From positions 1 to 32,787 of IMG/VR virus record IMGVR_UViG_3300035698_001483: a stretch of 32,787 nt of DNA. One strand, written 5' to 3'. Origin of the DNA: a virus. A program made the translations under genes and the position numbers. Below the pieces are notes generated by a model. The model was not told the origin of the DNA, did no database searches, and saw nothing but the letters and a program-made list of their open reading frames with translations. Positions 27,961 to 32,787 of the stretch are shown here, one piece after another; the first letter of the stretch is position 1; each line of letters opens with the position of its first letter.

Positions 27961-29896
27961 TACCCAAATCGAGATATTTTTTGATTATTTCAAAGTTTTC
28001 TGTTCGCTGGTCCCAATGGGATACGAACTCTAACATAGTGTACTTCTCGAAGAATTCATCGATCGCAAACTGTAGCTCACGATTGATCTTTGATTCCCAC
28101 TCCAATCCGATTTGCTTACAAATCTTGGCTAGCTCGGCATTGTCAAACTTCATCGACAATTCAAGCATGTGGTCAGTCGCTTCCGACCCCAACTTGCACA
28201 GTTCTTGAACCACCGTCCACTGATTGAAGTCAAACTCAGCGAATTCCTTTGGAGCAATCTTCAAGAATTCACGCTTGACGTAATCACTTAGGCTGATAAA
28301 ATTCCCCGACTTAAACATCTTCGTTTTAAGGAAGGCAGTTTTCAGTCCATGAATTTCCGTTGGAATCTCAACATCGTGGACACCCATTCTTTCCAGCGTT
28401 GTTTCGATCTGCTTGTTGCTGTTGCAAATGTATCGCTCCTTACTCTGAGGCATCCAACGGTTAATCTCGATGTAGACAATCTCTTGAGTGTCAATTGTCA
28501 GGTCATTCTCCACCCAGTAATCTCTAGCATTGTTCGAGTAGTTTCTGCCATCATTTGCTTTGAACGTAAACGTCTTGACCTCGCTGCCTGCACCAGAACC
28601 GGAACTCTGGCGAGTCACCTTAGGTAGGTCGCTTAGTTTCTTCAACAGACCAGCAGGAATGTGAACTGCCTTGGCTTGTTCCTCAGTCAGAATCACCAAA
28701 ATGAACCCGTTCCACTTCGCTTTCATGTATTCCTTGACCCTTGCCTCCATACGTTCTTCCCACAGGTAGTATTCGTACACCTTCGATTCTGACCCTGAAA
28801 CAGGAACATTCTTTGTGGTATTCTTCTCGCTACCTCGCCCATTATTACGCCAACTCTTACGCCAGTAGATGCAGTTTTCTTTCAACTCGTCGAGGTCAAA
28901 CGTGTACGTGTCGAGGTCAGTCTTAATCAGTCGTCCGATTCGTTCACTTCGGAACGCTTCTGCCATTACCGCTTGTTCCCACTTGCAGGTCAAAGCGTTA
29001 AGTTTGTCTACTAACTCTTTAGCGACCAGACACTTAATCTCAGCGGACTTCCGCTCGATTGCTGCTTTGGTCTTGTCGTCAAGGGACAGGTTCTCACGGG
29101 CAGTATCGAAGTTAAGTTCTCCCAACTCAAACTTAATGTATCCTTGCATTCCGAATTCGTCGATTTCACTCGGTATTTTGTAGGCAATGTTGCCCATCAC
29201 AGCGTACATCGGACCGTACTCACCAAAACCGTAGTTGTCACCCTTGGACTTGTAGCAAGAACGTCGCTCTTGAATTTTCTCGGCGACCTCTTTGATGTTA
29301 ATCTCTGGCAGAGTACCTTCCCAAAACTCGAACACGAACGACGCTTCAAGTCGAAACGCCGCAGCACGATCTTGTACGGCAAGGTTAACTTCCAGACCAT
29401 TAGCCTCGTCTGTGTCTGTCGTAGTCAGGAGAGCAACCACTGGCTTGCGGTCTTTGTCACGATAGCATGTGTAAACACGCTTCTGACCCTCGTTATAACT
29501 TGTCACGGTGAATTGATCGCTCAATGAGTAGGGAGATAGACTCCCAATTCCAAAGCACCCAATCATTTCGTTGCTATCTCTCTTGGTAGAGATACCGATA
29601 CCAGCGAAAATAGTCCTGACCTGCTTATCTGTCAGTCCAGTGCCGTAATCTCGGATGGAGAAATACGGTTCCAGAGTCGTAGGCAGGTGAACCTTGAAGG
29701 GAACGTCCTGTGTGCCTGCCATGATCTGAGCATCATGGGCGTTGCAGGACAGTTCTCGGATGACAGCACGCTCTTTGTACGTGTATACCTTGTCTGCGAA
29801 CATATCCACGATGAACGCAATGTCACCGATGGCGAAGTCTGTAGTCTCAAAGTCTTGAGAGACTTGAACGTCTTGGTCTGGAGTTTCGAGTTTCAT
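27950..29896 (-). CDS. rIIA: rIIA-like GHKL ATPase
   Basis: 648 residues. The N-terminal GHKL (Bergerat) ATPase fold has the N box RELSCNAHDA (Glu48, Asn52), G1 box DYGTGL (83-88) and G2 box GCFGIGSLSPY (113-123). This order and the total length (T4 rIIA 725 aa) match rIIA. The C-terminal 350 residues are less conserved. T4 rIIA and rIIB are membrane-associated and protect infection against lambda-lysogen exclusion; the biochemical role remains unclear. AAGGAAAACC precedes the start; own promoter at 29943-29970. The rIIB-like gene lies downstream, separated by one gene. Confidence 0.92.
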   Translation of the reverse strand: MKLETPDQDVQVSQDFETTDFAIGDIAFIVDMFADKVYTYKERAVIRELSCNAHDAQIMAGTQDVPFKVHLPTTLEPYFSIRDYGTGLTDKQVRTIFAGIGISTKRDSNEMIGCFGIGSLSPYSLSDQFTVTSYNEGQKRVYTCYRDKDRKPVVALLTTTDTDEANGLEVNLAVQDRAAAFRLEASFVFEFWEGTLPEINIKEVAEKIQERRSCYKSKGDNYGFGEYGPMYAVMGNIAYKIPSEIDEFGMQGYIKFELGELNFDTARENLSLDDKTKAAIERKSAEIKCLVAKELVDKLNALTCKWEQAVMAEAFRSERIGRLIKTDLDTYTFDLDELKENCIYWRKSWRNNGRGSEKNTTKNVPVSGSESKVYEYYLWEERMEARVKEYMKAKWNGFILVILTEEQAKAVHIPAGLLKKLSDLPKVTRQSSGSGAGSEVKTFTFKANDGRNYSNNARDYWVENDLTIDTQEIVYIEINRWMPQSKERYICNSNKQIETTLERMGVHDVEIPTEIHGLKTAFLKTKMFKSGNFISLSDYVKREFLKIAPKEFAEFDFNQWTVVQELCKLGSEATDHMLELSMKFDNAELAKICKQIGLEWESKINRELQFAIDEFFEKYTMLEFVSHWDQRTENFEIIKKYLDLGIDK

Positions 29897-29942
29897 TGGT
29901 TTTCCTTAGCTTGGTTGGTTAATGCCGTTTGGCGATACTTTA

Positions 29943-29970
29943 ATTATACCATACAAATCGTCGTTGTCAA
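29943..29970 (-). promoter_or_regulatory. Sigma-70-type promoter of rIIA
   Basis: Minus strand: TTGACA, 16 bases ending TGG, TATAAT. Confidence 0.88.
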
Positions 29971-30021
29971 GTGCAATCTTTAATTATTTTGCAAAGTTTT
30001 CTCCATACTCGATACCCAACG

Positions 30022-30147
30022 TTAATAGTGACAGAAGTTTGGATCGTTGAGCGTTTGCTCTATTTCCATTTCGAGCAGTAGGCGAGCATCGCCCGTTTCC
30101 TCTCCGTATAGCTCGTATTCCAAGCTAAAATCAGGGTTGTAGCCCAT
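30022..30147 (-). CDS. Small acidic protein, 41 aa
   Basis: MGYNPDFSLEYELYGEETGD then ARLLLEMEIEQTLNDPNFCHY. ATG 30147 follows the previous TAA directly (TAAATG), and the ribosome site AGAGGTTAA lies in that gene. No family. Confidence 0.7.
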   Translation of the reverse strand: MGYNPDFSLEYELYGEETGDARLLLEMEIEQTLNDPNFCHY

Positions 30148-30243
30148 TTAATTAACCTCTATAAAAAGAAGTAGAAGTAGTAACCACCAAGGCGAAACGT
30201 TAATCGCCAAGACGAAAATAAAGATCAAGACCAAGTATCTCAT
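30148..30243 (-). CDS. Tiny membrane protein, 31 aa
   Basis: MRYLVLIFIFVLAINVSPWW then LLLLLLFIEVN: almost entirely hydrophobic, one or two membrane passes. ATG 30243 is one base after the preceding stop, with GAGAAGGTGTAGC upstream. No family. Confidence 0.7.
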   Translation of the reverse strand: MRYLVLIFIFVLAINVSPWWLLLLLLFIEVN

Positions 30244-30244
30244 G

Positions 30245-30553
30245 CTACACCTTCTCACAACAGGATACTGGAACCCTTGAAGTTCCTGAGTAACGACCTG
30301 CCGACATTGGCAATGTTACAGATATTGTGGTGCGGTTGACCTTCTTAACAACACCAATCAAGCCGCAGACTGCCTTTGGCCGAATGTTGTCGATCCTCAC
30401 CTTGTCTCCCACCTTGAGAGTACGCATCATCTCACCCTTCTGGTATTCCTTGCGACCTTTGATCGCCTGCACAATCTCTTCCATATCCTCGTCCATCCCG
30501 CCGCTGAGGATGGCTTTGGTGATACTCGCAAGTGTTACTGCTGTGGTGTCCAT
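30245..30553 (-). CDS. KOW-like SH3 domain protein
   Basis: 102 residues from ATG 30553 (MDTTAVTLASITKAIL), with CAAAGGAAACACA upstream. Helical N-terminal half. The C-terminal half is LKVGDKVRIDNIRPKAVCGL then IGVVKKVNRTTISVTL and SRVPVSCCEKV, the strand pattern of KOW/SH3-type nucleic-acid-binding modules. May bind RNA or RNA polymerase; role unknown. Confidence 0.72.
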   Translation of the reverse strand: MDTTAVTLASITKAILSGGMDEDMEEIVQAIKGRKEYQKGEMMRTLKVGDKVRIDNIRPKAVCGLIGVVKKVNRTTISVTLPMSAGRYSGTSRVPVSCCEKV

Positions 30554-30592
30554 TGTGTTTCCTTTGGTTGGTTGATCGTTTGTCACACCCCT

Positions 30593-30621
30593 ATTTTACC
30601 ATAGGAATTTCCTGTTCTGTA
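30593..30621 (-). promoter_or_regulatory. Probable promoter with strong extended -10, weak -35
   Basis: Minus strand: TATGG-TAAAAT matches the other promoters here, but the -35 region (ACAGAA or TACAGA) is poor. It precedes the KOW-like gene and two small genes. Confidence 0.5.
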
Positions 30622-30654
30622 GGATAATTAGTTCCCGTCCTGTGAAATTGTTTC

Positions 30655-31074
30655 TTAATACCAAGCAGAATAGACGATAGTGTAACCGTAAGCAATTGAT
30701 TCTTGGGCGTCTTTGACGAATCCAAGATCGTATTCTATTTGGTCTGGATCGCTGTTGCTTGCACCAAAGAAGAACCCTACTGTCTCAGGGAGTCTCGCTT
30801 TCTGAATGTCTTTACCTAGTTGGTCCAAGTCCTCAAAGGTCAACTCAAGTTCTTGGCAGTTAAAGTCGCCCTCACCACCCTTCTCTAACCAAAGGTTCTC
30901 CATCCAACCATGCAGATTCGGATGCTTACGCCAGTACGCAAGGTTGATTTCATCCTCATACTCGATGGAAGTTTCTTCCTGACTGTGCTTGACCCCATCT
31001 TCTACCCACTCGTCTATGTCGGTTACTGTGATAGGTTCGCCCTTGCGGGCAACAGCGTTCATATCTAATCCCAT
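30655..31074 (-). CDS. Conserved phage protein (YWRKHPNLH type)
   Basis: 139 residues from ATG 31074 (MGLDMNAVARKGEP), with AAAGGAAAGTACA upstream. NLAYWRKHPNLHGWMENLW, then FNCQELELTFEDLDQLGKDI, then ETVGFFFGASNSD and a final YTIVYSAWY form a pattern I associate with a widespread phage hypothetical family of unknown function. Own promoter at 31129-31156. Confidence 0.78.
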   Translation of the reverse strand: MGLDMNAVARKGEPITVTDIDEWVEDGVKHSQEETSIEYEDEINLAYWRKHPNLHGWMENLWLEKGGEGDFNCQELELTFEDLDQLGKDIQKARLPETVGFFFGASNSDPDQIEYDLGFVKDAQESIAYGYTIVYSAWY

Positions 31075-31128
31075 TGTACTTTCCTTTAGTTGGTTAAAAA
31101 AGGGGCATGACTCGTTTGCCACACCTCT

Positions 31129-31156
31129 ATTATACCACTCATATCGTCAATGTCAA
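31129..31156 (-). promoter_or_regulatory. Sigma-70-type promoter
   Basis: Minus strand: TTGACA, 16 bases ending TGG, TATAAT; precedes the YWRKHPNLH-type gene. Confidence 0.87.
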
Positions 31157-31165
31157 GTCAAAACT

Positions 31166-31573
31166 TTACCATCTTTTCAAAGTTTTATAATGTTCCAACA
31201 AAACTTTATCCGTCAAGAGCATCTGCAACGCATCTTGGTGTGTGATTTCCAGCTTTTTAGACTTCCGCAAATGCCTTGCCATCTTCTGCATTGTCTGCCC
31301 ATCAGGATAGACCATATCCATATCCTTATCGTCCACGTCAATGTCAAGAGCAATGCTAGACGGTGGATCACCGTCAGGCTCAGAATCGCCCTCACAAGTC
31401 TCAGTAAATGGTACTGTGTGAATACAGGCAGGAGGCTTAATATCCTCCACCGTTTTCAGGTCAGGGATAGTTGGAGCATCTTCCTCTACGGGAAAGTTAT
31501 GCCCTTCGATATGCTTGTCGCCCTGTTCATCGCCAGTAGGCCAATCAGGTCGCGGTTCGTTCCAGTCACCCAT
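31166..31573 (-). CDS. Acidic phage protein, unknown
   Basis: 135 residues with AAGGAGAAATAAAC upstream. N-terminal 90 residues are acidic and Pro-rich, likely disordered (ALDIDVDDKDMDMVYPDG). C-terminal 45 are helical (MQKMARHLRKSKKLEITHQD). No family. Confidence 0.72.
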   Translation of the reverse strand: MGDWNEPRPDWPTGDEQGDKHIEGHNFPVEEDAPTIPDLKTVEDIKPPACIHTVPFTETCEGDSEPDGDPPSSIALDIDVDDKDMDMVYPDGQTMQKMARHLRKSKKLEITHQDALQMLLTDKVLLEHYKTLKRW

Positions 31574-31694
31574 GTTTATTTCTCCTTCAAGTAAGTTGAC
31601 CCCTTTGAGAGATTATCTTTCGCCCAAAGCGGTTGTAAGTTAGTGTAGTGCCAAGCAGTATACCAAAACTCTCAATAAAGTTGTTTAACCGCTT

Positions 31695-31949
31695 TTATTT
31701 CTTCTGCCATGTCAACAGGTTGTTAAGCCATAATTTACGTTTATCACACCTACATGCCCGAAGGCCGAACCACTCTTTGAAGCGATCCTGCGTGATGCCA
31801 ATTTTTTGTAGGGACTTCTCGACTACATCGCCAAGACCTATCATATCACTCTGCTTTGTGTCAATGTAAATTCCCTGTTGTTCCAATTCCCTCGTCAGTT
31901 CATCCATTTCCTGCTTGATCTTCTGGTTCTCTATTGGATTGGGACGCAT
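31695..31949 (-). CDS. Small conserved phage protein
   Basis: 84 residues with ATGGAGAACCA upstream. Helical N-terminus (KIKQEMDELTRELEQQGIYI), then GLGDVVEKSLQKIGITQDRF and a C-terminal ACRCDKRKLWLNNL, a pattern seen in small phage proteins with a CxC(x)nRKxxLN ending. Function unknown. Confidence 0.72.
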   Translation of the reverse strand: MRPNPIENQKIKQEMDELTRELEQQGIYIDTKQSDMIGLGDVVEKSLQKIGITQDRFKEWFGLRACRCDKRKLWLNNLLTWQKK

Positions 31950-32326
31950 TGGTTCTCCATATTGTTGTGTTTCTTTTTTATTCGCCCTTTTTCTCTCCGC
32001 TTGAAAGATTAAAAGAAAACGACGAATAGCTGATTACGCCTAATAATACACAATTACAGGGAGTACGTAAAACACTTTCACCCCGTAAATATAGGTAAAT
32101 ATATACAACACTACATAGAGGTAGGAGGTGAACGCTTACGTTTTCAATATTTTGTTTTGTACCAAGTCAACTATTAACAAGTAAAAGTTAATTAAAACCC
32201 GTAAAAACCCGTGTAATAGTAACATTTTGGGCATATCTCGCCTCCAATTTCCCCCTTATCTGTGTGTACCTATAATTGGACAATTAGGCATATTTGTCTA
32301 CATATCAATAAACAAAAGTACCCTTT
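31950..32326. other. A/T-rich intergenic region, 377 bases
   Basis: No ORF with a ribosome site, tRNA or terminator was found on either strand. It has short repeats (AAACCCGTAAAAACCCGTG) and several TATA-like stretches, but no promoter as good as the others. It is one of the longest unexplained spaces in the window. Confidence 0.6.
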
Positions 32327-32572
32327 TTACCATAGTACATCATCAACGAATTTGTTGTGGTTTATCGTGTTTTTTCGGGTAAGACAATAAAGACCTCCAT
32401 CACGTCCAGTGAAATAGTCACCTGTCCTACCTACGACCTCGATGATGTCGCCCTTCCTCAATGTCTTAAAATCCTCTACCAACTTCTTATGGGGGTGGTC
32501 GCACTTCTTGCACTCGTAGGCACGCACCCCATGTTCCTCGTTGCACTCGCTGCAATACTTCACGCCAGTCAT
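32327..32572 (-). CDS. Small zinc-ribbon protein
   Basis: 81 residues from ATG 32572 (MTGVKYCSECNEEHGVR), with AAGGACGATTAAG upstream; an apparent longer reading runs through the repeat region in the wrong frame. CSEC and CKKC 13 residues apart form a zinc ribbon. The C-terminal half (RKGDIIEVVGRTGDYFTGRD) is an SH3-like strand set. Function unknown. Confidence 0.75.
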   Translation of the reverse strand: MTGVKYCSECNEEHGVRAYECKKCDHPHKKLVEDFKTLRKGDIIEVVGRTGDYFTGRDGGLYCLTRKNTINHNKFVDDVLW

Positions 32573-32612
32573 CTTAATCGTCCTTGTTGTGAGTTGAAAT
32601 GAATACCGCTGC

Positions 32613-32787
32613 TTACTCGCCTCGCAGCATCGCCGCGAGCGTTTTCCATTGAATTGCCCACTCGGCATCAGCAGCATCAGCAGCATCAGCAGCATCAGCA
32701 GCTTCGGCAGCAGCGCCAGCAGCATCAGCAGCATCGCCAGCAGCTTCGGCAGCAGCGCCAGCAGCTTCGGCAGCATCAGCAGCTTCG
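32613..32787 (-). CDS. Alanine-rich repeat protein, C-terminal end (partial)
   Basis: The frame enters from the window edge and ends at TAA 32613-32615. It reads repeated AAD, AAE and AAG triplets (for example EAADAADAADAADAE) and ends WAIQWKTLAAMLRGE. Ala-rich helical repeats before a short C-terminal block are common in phage proteins of unknown function. The DNA is a GCT-rich 9-base repeat, open to copy-number change. Confidence 0.72.
   Translation of the reverse strand, partial: EAADAAEAAGAAAEAAGDAADAAGAAAEAADAADAADAADAEWAIQWKTLAAMLRGE

Noticed and set aside
31657-31662. TTGG-TATACT as a promoter before the acidic gene at 31573
   Set aside because: No acceptable -35 at 16-18 bases.
32640-32787. 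Repeat array as a CRISPR
   Set aside because: Units are contiguous 9-base codon repeats without spacers, in frame with an Ala-rich protein.

Overview
The window is a piece of a tailed-phage genome, probably a large myovirus-like phage of a Gram-negative bacterium. Essentially every intact gene lies on the minus strand, packed with 1-8 base stop/start overlaps and strong Shine-Dalgarno sites. The gene content is phage-typical: class Ia ribonucleotide reductase, SSB, a late-type sigma factor, a holin-like protein, rIIA/rIIB homologues, ATP-dependent DNA ligase, endonuclease VII, RuvB, several tRNAs and several homing endonucleases. The host is not shown directly. Exported Cys-rich and Pro-rich proteins and a protease in a lysis-like position would fit a host with a protein-rich envelope, but that is inference.

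Layout in window order (transcription runs right to left). 1-3.3 kb: nrdA broken in two by a split intein with a free-standing GIY-YIG endonuclease between the halves. 3.5-7.0 kb: PAS membrane protein, holin-like protein, small protein, subtilase, exported protein and exported thioredoxin. 7.0-10.7 kb: virion-type protein with its own promoter and terminator, sigma factor, conserved phage proteins, glycosyltransferase. 10.9-11.9 kb: ssb operon. 11.9-14.4 kb: an RNA-rich block with tRNA-Trp, a circularly permuted two-piece tmRNA whose tag reads ANESFALAA, tRNA-Thr, two tRNA 3'-half relics and an HNH relic. 14.4-18.4 kb: small-gene operon with membrane-anchored SNase, two YopX proteins and endonuclease VII. 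18.4-20.5 kb: RuvB and a PD-(D/E)XK-like nuclease. 20.6-22.5 kb: tRNA-Arg, Pth2-like peptidyl-tRNA hydrolase, metallophosphatase, second tRNA-Arg. 22.6-26.1 kb: small genes, HNH endonuclease, DNA ligase, and an unusual long-variable-arm tRNA with anticodon CAT. 26.2-29.9 kb: rIIB-like and rIIA-like genes. 30-32.8 kb: small genes, a zinc-ribbon protein and the end of an alanine-rich repeat protein.

At least eleven near-consensus sigma-70 promoters (TTGACA, 16-17 bp, TATAAT or TAAAAT, often with an extended -10 TGG) point along the minus strand and divide the region into transcription units, with four recognisable intrinsic terminators. The most striking features are the permuted tmRNA, which with Pth2 and the tRNAs suggests a phage-encoded translation-rescue toolkit, and the fractured nrdA, in which the catalytic radical cysteine is also the +1 residue of the intein. 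A protease-centred lysis cassette is a plausible third system.
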